Shown: piece by piece, positions 39,107 through 48,418 of the stretch
Layout of the letters: every line of letters begins with the position of its first letter
Position numbering within the stretch: position 1 is the first letter of the stretch
Assembly: GCA_002163115.1 (NCBI GenBank)
Contig: MAAI01000030.1
Location: 42,532-106,531 of the forward strand
Origin: Methylophaga sp. 41_12_T18
GTDB taxonomy: Bacteria; Pseudomonadota; Gammaproteobacteria; Nitrosococcales; Methylophagaceae
Direction: 5' to 3'
DNA: 64,000 bases
Position numbers and translations under genes: made by a program
The notes under the pieces: generated by a model
The model's database searches: none
What the model saw: only the letters and a program-made list of their open reading frames with translations
What the model was told of the DNA's origin: nothing

Positions 39107-39391
39107 TCAATTTTTACCTTTTATTTCAGGAACTTTGCCTGATACTAGGTAAGCATAAGCGATGACCTCAGCGATCACTCGATAAAGCAATGGTGGTATT
39201 TCATCTCCCAAATCTAACTCACTCAGAAAAGCAGCTAAAATGGCATCCTCCCGCAGTGGCACGCCATGCTCTTTGGCAATGCGAATAATTTCTTCTGCTA
39301 TTGCCCCTTCACCAGAAGCAGTAACGATAGGTGCATTTTCACCATCATATTGTAAGGCGATAGCTCGTAACGGTTCATTTGCAATGGTCAT
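39107..39391 (-). CDS. FlhB C-terminal-domain paralogue (FhlX-like)
   Basis: A 94-residue stand-alone version of the cytoplasmic C-domain of FlhB/YscU: IALQYDGENAPIVTASGEG, IAEEIIRIAKEHGVPLRED and EIPPLLYRVIAEVIAYAYLV align with the segment after the NPTH site in FlhB of this same genome. It has no NPTH and starts where the FlhB C-terminal cleavage product would. Such FhlX proteins can partly replace the FlhB C-domain. The first four bases of the gene overlap the fliK stop, so it is coupled to FliK, the partner of FlhB in the export switch. Confidence 0.85.
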   Translation of the reverse strand: MTIANEPLRAIALQYDGENAPIVTASGEGAIAEEIIRIAKEHGVPLREDAILAAFLSELDLGDEIPPLLYRVIAEVIAYAYLVSGKVPEIKGKN

Positions 39392-41088
39392 ACTGAGATA
39401 TCGACCAATGAATTTGACTCTTTAACCATCAATGCAGAAATAGAAAGTGGGCTTACCTCTCCACAGCGACAACTTAAGTGGTGAATGTTCACTTCTAACT
39501 TAGCAAGGCCTGCATTTAATATATCTAGATGCTGCGCTAACAATTCTGCACTTGCTGACCGCTCAGCACAGATCATCACTTTGACATTTTCACCACACAT
39601 ATTAATAGTTGCCTGTAATGGGCCTAAATTCCTGGTATCTAAAGTAAGCTGAATATTCCAAGTATCACTTTCTTCTTCATCATTACTGGCCTGCTGCTCT
39701 AGTTGCAGCTGAACCATGTCCAACCGGTCCCTATCTTTTAATGGCAAGTCCATTAACCACACATTAGGGGCCGTTGGGGAGTCAGGTTCTTTTAACATTG
39801 ATAATTGATTAAACTGTAACTTTGCATGCACACCCTCTACTTCCTTGAGCAGACCTTTTAATACCGCTAGCTCGGCCGCTAATACCTTTGTCTGCACCGT
39901 TTGCTCTTTATCCATTGCTAGAGCAGGTTTATTGATCAGTTGGCTTAAGGTGGCTATCTGCGCTTTAAGCTCTTCCGATGGTGCTGCGCTGTTATTGAAG
40001 CTTGCTGTCAACAGCGATAATAACTGGGCCGGTGTCTGACCAAGGGTTGCTAATGCGGTTTGAATTTGTGCCGGTAATTTTGACAAGTCCTGAGGCATTG
40101 TCGTTAGGATTGCTAAGGCAGATTGAATCTGCGGTGGCAGTGACTTTAGTTCTAATTTAGTCGCAGTCGTCACCTGTTGATTGTTATTAGCAATAGTCGT
40201 CTCTAGAACCGCAATAACACGTAATAAATTAGCCTTAAAATCGTTCGTCGCTGCCGTAGGTTTAGTTAATAATTGGCTCTCTAAAAACACCCCAGACTGT
40301 TGTATAGCTTGCTTTAATGCTATAGGTTTAGCTACCGATGGACGTTCCATTACATGCTGCAATAATTGCTGTACTTGTTTCACAACTGGCCCAGGTAATG
40401 TCTTAGCTTGATGGGCTTGAACTAAACTATTTAAGTTTGTTTTTTCTGTCGCTTGCTGGGGTAACAACTGGCGAAGTTTTTCCATAATCATACTGTCGCG
40501 CTGACTAAGATCTGGCTTTACTTTAAGTGATAGAGGTTTGAGGCTCACCACCTCAACGATGAGTTTATCGTTAAGCTTAAAGTTCTGTTTAAGACGCGAA
40601 ATATCCAGCTCTAACTGCGGCAGAGGTTGTAGCACTGTTTTTGACTGTGTAACTGAAGGGGTTGGCTGTTGATTAACATTTAGCTTTGCAGGCTGTACAT
40701 CTAATAACAAACGATCCTTACTAACCACTTTAGCAACCTCAACAGACAACTGCTGTCCAAGCTCTAATACTAATGGCAACGTTTGCGGTTTGACCTGTGG
40801 AACAGAACTCGCAGCTACCGTAGGTAATAATTGTAATACCGGCTTACCATCAGACTGAACGACAACTAACTTAACAGCTTGTCCCTGCGTTAATCGAATT
40901 GGAGTTTTAATTTCCAACAAACTATCAGCCACCCGAAGCTTGACCACTTCAGCTGCTAAGGCAGCAGTCAAAACTACAGCTTCAACTTGTTGGCCCACTA
41001 CCAAATTAGCTAATAGCTTAGCTGGAATATCTTTAATGACTCCAAGCTGGGCTTGGGTTGCTTGTTGAATCAACATGACAAAAACCAT
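39388..41088 (-). CDS. fliK: Flagellar hook-length control protein FliK-like
   Basis: About 566 residues from the ATG at 41088, which follows AGGA (an in-frame start at 41076 is also possible). The long N-terminal part is Gln/Leu/Val/Thr-rich and low in complexity, as expected of a molecular ruler. The C-terminal domain (about 440-566) has the FliK pattern WLMDLPLKDRDRLDMVQLQLEQ followed by WNIQLTLDTRNLGPLQATINMCGENVKV in outline. FliK measures hook length and triggers the FlhB switch. It is coupled to the FlhB-like gene downstream and divergent from the GYF/pentapeptide gene. Confidence 0.82.
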   Translation of the reverse strand: MVFVMLIQQATQAQLGVIKDIPAKLLANLVVGQQVEAVVLTAALAAEVVKLRVADSLLEIKTPIRLTQGQAVKLVVVQSDGKPVLQLLPTVAASSVPQVKPQTLPLVLELGQQLSVEVAKVVSKDRLLLDVQPAKLNVNQQPTPSVTQSKTVLQPLPQLELDISRLKQNFKLNDKLIVEVVSLKPLSLKVKPDLSQRDSMIMEKLRQLLPQQATEKTNLNSLVQAHQAKTLPGPVVKQVQQLLQHVMERPSVAKPIALKQAIQQSGVFLESQLLTKPTAATNDFKANLLRVIAVLETTIANNNQQVTTATKLELKSLPPQIQSALAILTTMPQDLSKLPAQIQTALATLGQTPAQLLSLLTASFNNSAAPSEELKAQIATLSQLINKPALAMDKEQTVQTKVLAAELAVLKGLLKEVEGVHAKLQFNQLSMLKEPDSPTAPNVWLMDLPLKDRDRLDMVQLQLEQQASNDEEESDTWNIQLTLDTRNLGPLQATINMCGENVKVMICAERSASAELLAQHLDILNAGLAKLEVNIHHLSCRCGEVSPLSISALMVKESNSLVDISV

Positions 41089-41140
41089 TCTTTCCTGACA
41101 CAATGCTAGTATATCAGCGCTATCCTAACGGAAATACTGG

Positions 41141-42034
41141 ATGATGAAAAAGAACATAAACAAATGGTACATTCGCCATAAAGGCTCGATTTCGGGCCCT
41201 TTTTCTACTGCTGTTGTTCAAAATAAATTACTAATAGGTCGCTTATCACCCTACGATGAAGTAAGTGTTGAACAACAATCATGGCAGTCAATCATTCATA
41301 TTAATGAGCTGACTATCAGCACGACAAATGATGCACAGCAGCGCGGTAAACGAAATCAAGATGAACGGGATGGCTTTGACCGTAGGCATCATCAGCAAAT
41401 TCCTTCAGCTGAAGTTTTGCAGCAACGTAAACATGAACGACGCGATAAAGAAACGACAACAGATATCGAATACCGGCAGTTGAGAACCTTATTATTGCAG
41501 CGCTACCGTCAACATAAACAACGGCTGTATGGACCGCTGCTCATTCTATTTTCGATGATGTCGATCGCCATGTTACTTGCAATACTTTACCCCACTCGCA
41601 TACCAATACCTCTGCCAAACTGTATTACCGAGGCTGGCCCAAATATAAATTGGAATAATTGTTCAAAACTGAAATTAGACCTACACGCCGTAAATTTTAA
41701 TGGCTCCCAACTACGAAATAGTAAACTCATTGGCTCCAATTTAATAAATGCATCGTTTATTAAAGCAGATATTGCCTACGCTGATCTTCGTTTTACCGAT
41801 CTAAGTTATAGCCAGCTACAAAATTCATTGTTAGTCGGTGCTAACTTACAAATGGCCAACTTATCTTATGCTGACCTTAGCGGTGCCGATCTTTCTTTTG
41901 CAGATCTTCGTAATGCGAAGCTTGGCGGCAGTAAACTAGATAATGCCATTTTTGACTCGGCCATTTGGCCTAATGGAGCAACCTGTGCCATTGGTTCAGT
42001 CGGTCAATGTATCTTCAGTAAAACATCCCATTAA
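41141..42034 (+). CDS. GYF_2 domain, transmembrane helix and pentapeptide-repeat protein
   Basis: A 297-residue membrane protein with an unusual layout. Residues 8-55 look like a GYF_2 domain (KWYIRHKGSISGPFS), followed by a charged Gln/Arg-rich linker (60-125), one helix (LYGPLLILFSMMSIAMLLAILY, in part, about 129-150), and from 175 pentapeptide repeats of the A(D/N)Lxx type (SNLINASFIKADIAYADL; ANLSYADLSGADLSFADL) that should form a right-handed beta-helix. The C-terminus has two cysteines (TCAIGSVGQCIF). The topology suggests a cytosolic GYF domain and a periplasmic helix. Function unknown; both domains usually bind proteins. It is convergent with apaG. Confidence 0.8.
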   Translation: MMKKNINKWYIRHKGSISGPFSTAVVQNKLLIGRLSPYDEVSVEQQSWQSIIHINELTISTTNDAQQRGKRNQDERDGFDRRHHQQIPSAEVLQQRKHERRDKETTTDIEYRQLRTLLLQRYRQHKQRLYGPLLILFSMMSIAMLLAILYPTRIPIPLPNCITEAGPNINWNNCSKLKLDLHAVNFNGSQLRNSKLIGSNLINASFIKADIAYADLRFTDLSYSQLQNSLLVGANLQMANLSYADLSGADLSFADLRNAKLGGSKLDNAIFDSAIWPNGATCAIGSVGQCIFSKTSH

Positions 42035-42048
42035 GACCGATTAAATCA

Positions 42049-42429
42049 TTAGTGTAAGGTTTGCGGTACAGCTAAAGTAAAGGGTGGAATGGTCACATCA
42101 AAACGCTGGCCATCATCAGCTAACATCAAATAACGACCTTGCATCATACCTACCGGCGTAGCCAACATAGCAGCACTGGTATAAGTAAAGCTCTGTTCAG
42201 GTGCCAGATGTGGGTGTAAACCAATAACGCCATCACCTTCCACTTCTTGCTCATGGCCATCACCACCGGTTATCTTCCAATAACGTGACAGTAATCGAGC
42301 AGGGTTATCACCTTCATTTTTAATTGTGATGGTATAGGCAAACAAATAACGTGATTTTTCAGGTTGAGATTCCTGAGCTAAATACCTGCTTTCAACATCA
42401 ACTAAGATAGAATTATTTTTTTCAGTCAT
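42049..42429 (-). CDS. apaG: ApaG family protein
   Basis: A 126-residue protein matching ApaG (DUF525), a fibronectin-III-like beta-sandwich. Family blocks are VDVESRYLAQESQPEKSRYLFAYTITI (in outline), LLSRYWKITGGDGH, EVEGDGVIGLHPHLAPEQSFTYTS and MQGRYLMLADDG. ApaG is linked genetically to Co2+ resistance and diadenosine tetraphosphate levels, but its reaction is unclear. It is the last gene of the minus-strand operon after glk, with a gap of seven bases, and is convergent with the pentapeptide-repeat gene. Confidence 0.93.
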   Translation of the reverse strand: MTEKNNSILVDVESRYLAQESQPEKSRYLFAYTITIKNEGDNPARLLSRYWKITGGDGHEQEVEGDGVIGLHPHLAPEQSFTYTSAAMLATPVGMMQGRYLMLADDGQRFDVTIPPFTLAVPQTLH

Positions 42430-42436
42430 ACAAGCA

Positions 42437-43423
42437 TTATAGCGTGCTTTGTTGCGCTAATAACCTTGCACCTAGTAAACCGACCTTCGGTTGAGTGATA
42501 ACGTGTACAGGAATTTTTGCTACTAATGCCTGCATTTTACCCTTAGCTAAAAAGGCATCCATAAATCCAGCCTGTTGAAAACGTTCAATATTCTTCGCAG
42601 CTATGCCACCCGCAATATACAAGCCGGCGCGAGGTATAACACTCAACGCTAAGTTACCTGCTTGAGCACCATAAATTTTTATAAATAGGTCCAAGGCTTC
42701 CAGTGCTAGCGGATCATTTTTCTGTAAGGCAAAATAACTGATTGCCTGACCAGGATCACCATCAATCATTGCTTTACGTAAATTGGGATCTTCATCTTGC
42801 TGCTGGTAAGCGCGCAGAAAGTCATAAATGGTGACCAAACCAACACCTGAAACAATTCGCTCATAAGAAACATGGCCAAACCGCTCCATCATATGTTCGA
42901 GCAGTAATAATTGTTTTCTATCGGTAGGCGCAAAATCAACATGGCCGCCTTCTGTTGCCACCACTTTCCAGCCATCGTTTTCTGGAAATATTAAAGCTTG
43001 ACCTAAGCCTGTTCCCGCACCAATTACAGCCATAGGCGCAGTCAGATCTTGTTCACCCTGTTGTAGAGTAACAATCTCATCTTCGGCCAGGCAGCTAATG
43101 CCATAGCCTACAGCAGCAAAGTCATTGCAAAGTTGCACATGGTTAATCGAGAATTTTTTCGCCAAAACATCGGCATCTAATTGCCAAGGCAGATTGGTAA
43201 CATAAGCTTGCTTACCCGTTACTGGACCAGCAACAGCAAAACAAGCAGCATCGATGACAACCGATTTAACTTGGTCTTGACTCAAAAATTCGGTCAAGAC
43301 CAAGTCAAATGTTTCATATTGCTGGCTAGCAAAACTTTGTTCAACGATAACATCACCTTGTTTCGAACTAAGTTGAAACAAGGTTTTGGTTCCGCCGATA
43401 TCAACCGCCAGCAGTGCCGTCAT
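42437..43423 (-). CDS. glk: Glucokinase
   Basis: A 328-residue glucokinase of the Glk family (not ROK): N-terminal ATP-binding LLAVDIGGTKTLFQL, LCNDFAAVGYG with the catalytic Asp, GAGTGLGQALIF, VATEGGHVDFAPTDR, and FIKIYGAQAGNLALSV. It makes glucose 6-phosphate from glucose and ATP, the substrate of Zwf. It starts four bases after the pgl stop and precedes apaG, in the order 1353-residue protein, pgl, glk, apaG. The gene looks intact and normal in length. Confidence 0.94.
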   Translation of the reverse strand: MTALLAVDIGGTKTLFQLSSKQGDVIVEQSFASQQYETFDLVLTEFLSQDQVKSVVIDAACFAVAGPVTGKQAYVTNLPWQLDADVLAKKFSINHVQLCNDFAAVGYGISCLAEDEIVTLQQGEQDLTAPMAVIGAGTGLGQALIFPENDGWKVVATEGGHVDFAPTDRKQLLLLEHMMERFGHVSYERIVSGVGLVTIYDFLRAYQQQDEDPNLRKAMIDGDPGQAISYFALQKNDPLALEALDLFIKIYGAQAGNLALSVIPRAGLYIAGGIAAKNIERFQQAGFMDAFLAKGKMQALVAKIPVHVITQPKVGLLGARLLAQQSTL

Positions 43424-43427
43424 TTAA

Positions 43428-44138
43428 TTATTTTCCAGCTGCCGCCGCATCCATATACCAATAATACTCACCTTGAGGTGCAAGGCGTTGTACAGGCAAA
43501 CCTTCAACCGCATCGCTAGTAATATCTTTAACGATAGCTGCTTTTGCTTCACCTGCAATAAAGACAATTACTTGTCTAGCTGCATTAATCGTAGGATAAG
43601 TCATCGTCACACGCCATGATTCGAACTTCTCAACATATAAACTGGTTGTTGTTCGGTCAGTCACATCTAATGCTTCTGTATCTGGGAACAATGATGCAAT
43701 ATGACCATCAGGGCCTAAACCTAACAATACAAGGTCTAACGGTTGTTCAGCTAAGGTCTCGAGCATAGTACGGCCATAACGAATGGCTACTTCAGGAGCA
43801 ACACCTTCTTCTGTTGGCATACGATGGACATTTTCAGCAGGAATCGGCACATGATTAATCATTGCCTCACTCGCCATTTTGAAATTGCTATCGTCATGTG
43901 TTGGTAAAACACAACGCTCATCACCAAAGAATAAATGCACCCGTGCCCAGTCGATTTGCTCGACATACGGCGATGTTGCCAATTTTTGGTATAAACCTTT
44001 AGGAGTTGAACCACCAGCTAACGCTACATGGAAAACGCCACGTTTAGCAATTGCTGAACGTGCTGCAGCAACAAACTGCTCAGTAGCAGCCTCAATTAAA
44101 CTCGATGCATCAGGCAGTATTTTTTGTTCAGCTTTCAT
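43428..44138 (-). CDS. pgl: 6-phosphogluconolactonase
   Basis: A 236-residue enzyme of the NagB/RpiA-like DevB family that hydrolyses 6-phosphogluconolactone to 6-phosphogluconate. Motifs: LAGGSTPKGLYQKLA (phosphate loop), VHLFFGDERCV, and LLGLGPDGHIASLFPDT, with the conserved His of the GPDGH block. It directly follows the 1353-residue membrane protein gene, overlapping it by 11 bases, and precedes glk by four bases. It links the glucokinase product to the pentose-phosphate route through Zwf, encoded elsewhere in the window. Confidence 0.94.
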   Translation of the reverse strand: MKAEQKILPDASSLIEAATEQFVAAARSAIAKRGVFHVALAGGSTPKGLYQKLATSPYVEQIDWARVHLFFGDERCVLPTHDDSNFKMASEAMINHVPIPAENVHRMPTEEGVAPEVAIRYGRTMLETLAEQPLDLVLLGLGPDGHIASLFPDTEALDVTDRTTTSLYVEKFESWRVTMTYPTINAARQVIVFIAGEAKAAIVKDITSDAVEGLPVQRLAPQGEYYWYMDAAAAGK

Positions 44139-47100
44139 CTTTTTCCTCAGTTTGCTTTCTAATTTTTCCCCAGCCCGTTGAAGACATATCTAACGTGACA
44201 TGTCGCCAGATTCCATCTTGACTGAAACATTGCCAACCCCAACGTAACCATCCTAGTAAAGCAAAGGCTAACCATAACGCCCAGAGCAACATCAATCCTC
44301 TATATATATAAAGAGGTACTGATATCACCCAAGCTTGCGGTAAAACATCACCGCTGTGATCCTGATACCAATGTAAGTAGTTACTATACGAACCATTACC
44401 TACTATTTGCATCTCAGGCTGTCCAAGCAAGCCTTGTTCAATTGCAAGGAACAGCGATGATAATGCGATCAGGGTCCAAAATCCTAATCCAATTTGCACA
44501 AAATTAAAACCGGCACGACTTTCCATCCAAGGTCGTTTTTGGCGTAATCCTAGTGCTATCAACCACCCAACCACTGCAATCAATGTAACCATTGATGCTT
44601 GGGTGAGTCCTAAAAATAATAGAATCCAGTGCTGTGTTTTAAGGGGGGTTAGCGGAAAACGTGCCAAAGCATATGCCACGATAATTAGAACGATCAGTAC
44701 TCCCCACACTAAAACAGCAGGACCAAGGCTTGGTCCACCTACTGCAAGGATCCAACGATTTTTAGGCATAAATAATTCAACTTCATTATTTACTCCTTGT
44801 AAGCCTAATTGTACCACCGGAGTCGATAAAACCGTTGTAATTTCTGCTGGTTGTCGCCAGTTGATAGTCGCCGGTTGTTCTCCGGGATTGATGGGTAACG
44901 TCAACTTACTATCCAGCAACTGTAATGGCAGTTTTTTGCCCGCCACCGTAACACTGCTTAACTGCGCACCTTCAGGCAGCGCTATCGTATGTTGCTGACC
45001 TAAACTACTCCGGAATGACAGATTTAATTCAATATCACTACTGCGCTGCCCCGGTCGCACTTTTAAAATGCTTTGATCTAAGGTCAGTGTCTGGCCTTGT
45101 TCACCTGCGGGCCTTTCTACTTGCAGCGTTAATTGTTCACCAGGCCAAGGACGCCACAACACATTACTAAACTCGTTATTAGCAATAAGCGGCAACCCAT
45201 GCCACTTCACATGCCAAATTGGCTGCCAGCTTAACGTCCAGTATTCCACCCACTCATCTGTTTGTTTGGCTTGCAAGTTCAGCGATTCAGTTTGAGTTAA
45301 TAACGATCGCCACTGAAAACTTTTCTGGCCCTGACGCAGCTGAACCTGCATTTCATCATTATCTATCTGCAAACCTTCAGTTAAAACTTGTTCATCATCA
45401 AGTAAAGGAATACTTAAGCGAACGACACTATCCGCCTTAGTTAATCGAGTAACTTGGGTATGCACTTGCCATTGTTGATTAAATGTTAACCGACGTTCCA
45501 CCTTAATAAAGGCAGGTAAACTGGTCGGTGTTAACACCTGTTTTTCAGCTGTCTGTTGTGTTGAGTTTCGTTTCAGCAGCAAATCACTGACATGGCCTGA
45601 ACGCATATTGCCTTCAACCAACCAACTATCATCCGTTAGCGTAGATAGATGCTGTGGTTTCAGCGGCAGCATTAATTGAACCAACGCCTGCGGTGGCACT
45701 TGGCCAGTCATTAATAACTCATATTGACCTGTTGCTAAGCTTATCCATAACCGGCCCTGCTTATCATGCGATAAAGCAGAAGATGGCTGGCCATCAACTA
45801 AAACCTGCTGCGGTGTCCAATGGCCTTGCTGGCCAGGCAATGGCACTAAAACATGCTGGGCCACATCTACCGTTTGCCTGATCACTAATTGATCTGACTC
45901 TAACTTAAGCTGCATTGTGGAACTTACCGCACAATCAGGCACACAATCCGGTGCAGCTAATAACCGTTGTTTTAATTGTTGTAACACTGTTTGATCCGGC
46001 ACAACGCTATTAGCCATTGCAGGGCTAGGAACAGTACTCGTAAACACCATCACCGTAGCGAGTAACGGCAATAATGACTTCAAATTAAGTCCCTTACGCC
46101 AGCCCACCACACAGGCTAGTAAGGCCACTAACAAGGCAATACGAGAAAATGCCAACAATCTATTTTCTAATGGCGATAACAGCCATAAATCAATCGTCTG
46201 ACCTTTATCAACTGGGCCATTAAAACTAAGTTGACTACTACGCCACTGCCAGCTCGGCAAACCAGGACCTGTTTGAACCTTTGTATCAGGAGAATACGTT
46301 GTTAAGTCACGCTTATTACGTGCCGGCATTGCTGATGGAGCATACTCAGCGACACTGCTCACACTATCCACCATGCTAGATAGCGCTTTTTCTGAATGAC
46401 GCTGCTGTTTCAGTTCTGCTTCATTCTCATAATCATTTTGACTGTTCGCCTGTGGCGAAACTTTATAATTAGAATACTCCAACTGAGGATACAGCCCTTG
46501 TCGTGCTTGCTGCACCATAAACGGCAACGAAATGAGCACTATCCCCGCCACTGAAATATAGAAATAACGTTGCATCCAAACCTTAAACTTGCCGGTAGGC
46601 AAAACCTTTAATAATGCCGTCGCAGCTAATGCATTTAACCAAACAGCAATTGGCGCACCTTGCTCATGATATAAAACGACCATTGCAAACAGTGCTACCC
46701 CGCCCCACGCTTTACCCCATAAATGAGAAAAGCTCGCTGCGATAATGAATACTAAAAACAAATCCAATAAGGTCCAGCGTGATAACCAACTTCCTGTTGA
46801 TTTATCTACGCCTGACACCGCTAATAATCGCCAACCCGGCGGCATATTTAATTGTGTCGATACCTTTTGAAAATCAGCATCCCAACCGGTTGCCGGTAAA
46901 GTAAAACCACCTTGCCACTGACTATCAGCCACAACATCAATCTTGCCTAACCTCAGCTCCACCCCTTGCTTGTCGTCTCCAGCCAATTTAGTAATAAACT
47001 GATCTTCACCATTCACTGCCACTCGGCCCAACTTGATCGCCGCATTCATCGGTAAGCGATAACGACCATGCACTTGGCCAGTGATTCGGTCTTGCAAGCT

Positions 47101-48189
47101 AAAACCTTGGCCGTCAAAGTCCAACCACCATGTTCTATGCAAACTCAGTTGATCTTGTTGCTGTGCGGCATCACCACGTTGCTTTTGTTCAAAGGCCAAT
47201 GTCGACTCACTATCAACTTGATATGCAGGCCACTGCTGCCACTGTTGTGGTAAACGGGTATTTTTCGGGTCTATAGCTGATGCACCTGATACATTCACTT
47301 GGCGAAGATCGGGTTGTGATTGAAACACCCACACTTCCTGTTCAGGCCAAGGCTTAACCGCTGGTACAGCTTGCAGTTGATCAACCTGCTCAGGCGCACG
47401 GCTGGTTAAAGTTAATTGCCACTGGCCGGCTTTAGCTTGCACGCGTAAGGAACCGTCATTTTCTAATCGTGCAGGCAAAGGACTAGTTAACTGCTGTGCA
47501 ATAAAGCCCTCTAATAACGCACCTGACAGCTGTATTTCACGCTCACTGCCCGACACCGTTAATTCGATACGAGTGGTCACTTTAAATGGAATGGCATCTT
47601 TTAGATGACGCTGCACATCAATAGTCAGACTGTCGTTATCAAGCTGCTGTGTAGATACAGTGTTTTTTTGCAACCACAACACACCTTTTTCTAGTTTAGG
47701 AAAAGCCTGAACCTTGCCATTAACCGTTAGTTTTAATAAACCATTGTCAGCTGGCAAAGCGATAGTTTTAGGTAGTTTAGACCAGTTAAATTCGCCAACG
47801 ACCTGATGCTCACCTTCAGAGAGAAAAACGTGGGGTTTATTGCCCTGTCGAATAACAGGTTGGATTTGGCCATCAACACGAACTTGTACTGGCCATTGAT
47901 CATTACGGCCGACTAAAGGCACCCATTGCGGTGTTGTCACAGTCCATTGTTGTTCAAAATGACCGCCAGTATTAGTTAAATCAAGCGAGGTATTAACCGG
48001 CCAACGACAACGTTTATTATCAAACTGCTGAAGAGAAAATGGACATAATTGTTGTTGCTCGCCATGCAATACCCACGGCACCCACTCTTGCAATACCGGT
48101 GGAATGTCATCCTGTGCAATCGGCACCGCACTGACACTCGAAATAACAGCTAACCATAACAAACAGACCCATCCAATAATCTTCATCAT
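44128..48189 (-). CDS. Large (1353-residue) membrane protein of unknown function with duplicated periplasmic modules
   Basis: I do not recognise a named family. Residues 1-22 form a signal peptide. A first beta-rich periplasmic module (about 25-465) has Cys49/Cys61; helices lie near 472-490, 495-530 and 543-560; a charged Gln/Ser/Asn-rich segment is at 570-640; helices lie at 680-720; a second beta-rich module (about 735-1150) starts with a similar Cys pair (DCVPDC); and a block of C-terminal helices precedes a short basic tail. The two modules look like a duplication. It heads the pgl-glk-apaG operon and overlaps pgl by 11 bases. It could be an envelope scaffold or sensor, but that is guesswork. 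Confidence 0.8.
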   Translation of the reverse strand: MMKIIGWVCLLWLAVISSVSAVPIAQDDIPPVLQEWVPWVLHGEQQQLCPFSLQQFDNKRCRWPVNTSLDLTNTGGHFEQQWTVTTPQWVPLVGRNDQWPVQVRVDGQIQPVIRQGNKPHVFLSEGEHQVVGEFNWSKLPKTIALPADNGLLKLTVNGKVQAFPKLEKGVLWLQKNTVSTQQLDNDSLTIDVQRHLKDAIPFKVTTRIELTVSGSEREIQLSGALLEGFIAQQLTSPLPARLENDGSLRVQAKAGQWQLTLTSRAPEQVDQLQAVPAVKPWPEQEVWVFQSQPDLRQVNVSGASAIDPKNTRLPQQWQQWPAYQVDSESTLAFEQKQRGDAAQQQDQLSLHRTWWLDFDGQGFSLQDRITGQVHGRYRLPMNAAIKLGRVAVNGEDQFITKLAGDDKQGVELRLGKIDVVADSQWQGGFTLPATGWDADFQKVSTQLNMPPGWRLLAVSGVDKSTGSWLSRWTLLDLFLVFIIAASFSHLWGKAWGGVALFAMVVLYHEQGAPIAVWLNALAATALLKVLPTGKFKVWMQRYFYISVAGIVLISLPFMVQQARQGLYPQLEYSNYKVSPQANSQNDYENEAELKQQRHSEKALSSMVDSVSSVAEYAPSAMPARNKRDLTTYSPDTKVQTGPGLPSWQWRSSQLSFNGPVDKGQTIDLWLLSPLENRLLAFSRIALLVALLACVVGWRKGLNLKSLLPLLATVMVFTSTVPSPAMANSVVPDQTVLQQLKQRLLAAPDCVPDCAVSSTMQLKLESDQLVIRQTVDVAQHVLVPLPGQQGHWTPQQVLVDGQPSSALSHDKQGRLWISLATGQYELLMTGQVPPQALVQLMLPLKPQHLSTLTDDSWLVEGNMRSGHVSDLLLKRNSTQQTAEKQVLTPTSLPAFIKVERRLTFNQQWQVHTQVTRLTKADSVVRLSIPLLDDEQVLTEGLQIDNDEMQVQLRQGQKSFQWRSLLTQTESLNLQAKQTDEWVEYWTLSWQPIWHVKWHGLPLIANNEFSNVLWRPWPGEQLTLQVERPAGEQGQTLTLDQSILKVRPGQRSSDIELNLSFRSSLGQQHTIALPEGAQLSSVTVAGKKLPLQLLDSKLTLPINPGEQPATINWRQPAEITTVLSTPVVQLGLQGVNNEVELFMPKNRWILAVGGPSLGPAVLVWGVLIVLIIVAYALARFPLTPLKTQHWILLFLGLTQASMVTLIAVVGWLIALGLRQKRPWMESRAGFNFVQIGLGFWTLIALSSLFLAIEQGLLGQPEMQIVGNGSYSNYLHWYQDHSGDVLPQAWVISVPLYIYRGLMLLWALWLAFALLGWLRWGWQCFSQDGIWRHVTLDMSSTGWGKIRKQTEEKDES

Positions 48190-48199
48190 GCCATCCCAG

Positions 48200-48224
48200 C
48201 TTGCTTAATTTAATGTTAAGCAAG
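48200..48224 (-). promoter_or_regulatory. Stem-loop just upstream of the 1353-residue gene
   Basis: Perfect 9-bp arms (CTTGCTTAA / TTAAGCAAG) with a seven-base loop end 10 bases before the start codon on the minus strand, close to the likely ribosome site. A second hairpin with 8-bp arms (ACATAGTT / AACTATGT) lies at 48258-48281. Neither has a T-tract. They may be leader structures or operators. Confidence 0.35.
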
Positions 48225-48418
48225 GGTAAAACATTTTGATGGGCAAATATAGTTCATACATAGTTTGACTGGCAACTATGTGCCAAAAGCGGTCATTGGC
48301 TTACCTTTTAGCATTCGTGGTCTAGCTTATTGAAATCAATCACTCTGCTCCTATTGATTTGCTATTGCTTCTATCTACAATTAAAGCCATTTTAACATCC
48401 AAATAATAGAGTTAGACC

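Noticed and set aside
44603..44998. Plus-strand frame of 131 codons opposite the 1353-residue gene
   Set aside because: No domain or ribosome site; the minus-strand frame is the coherent one.
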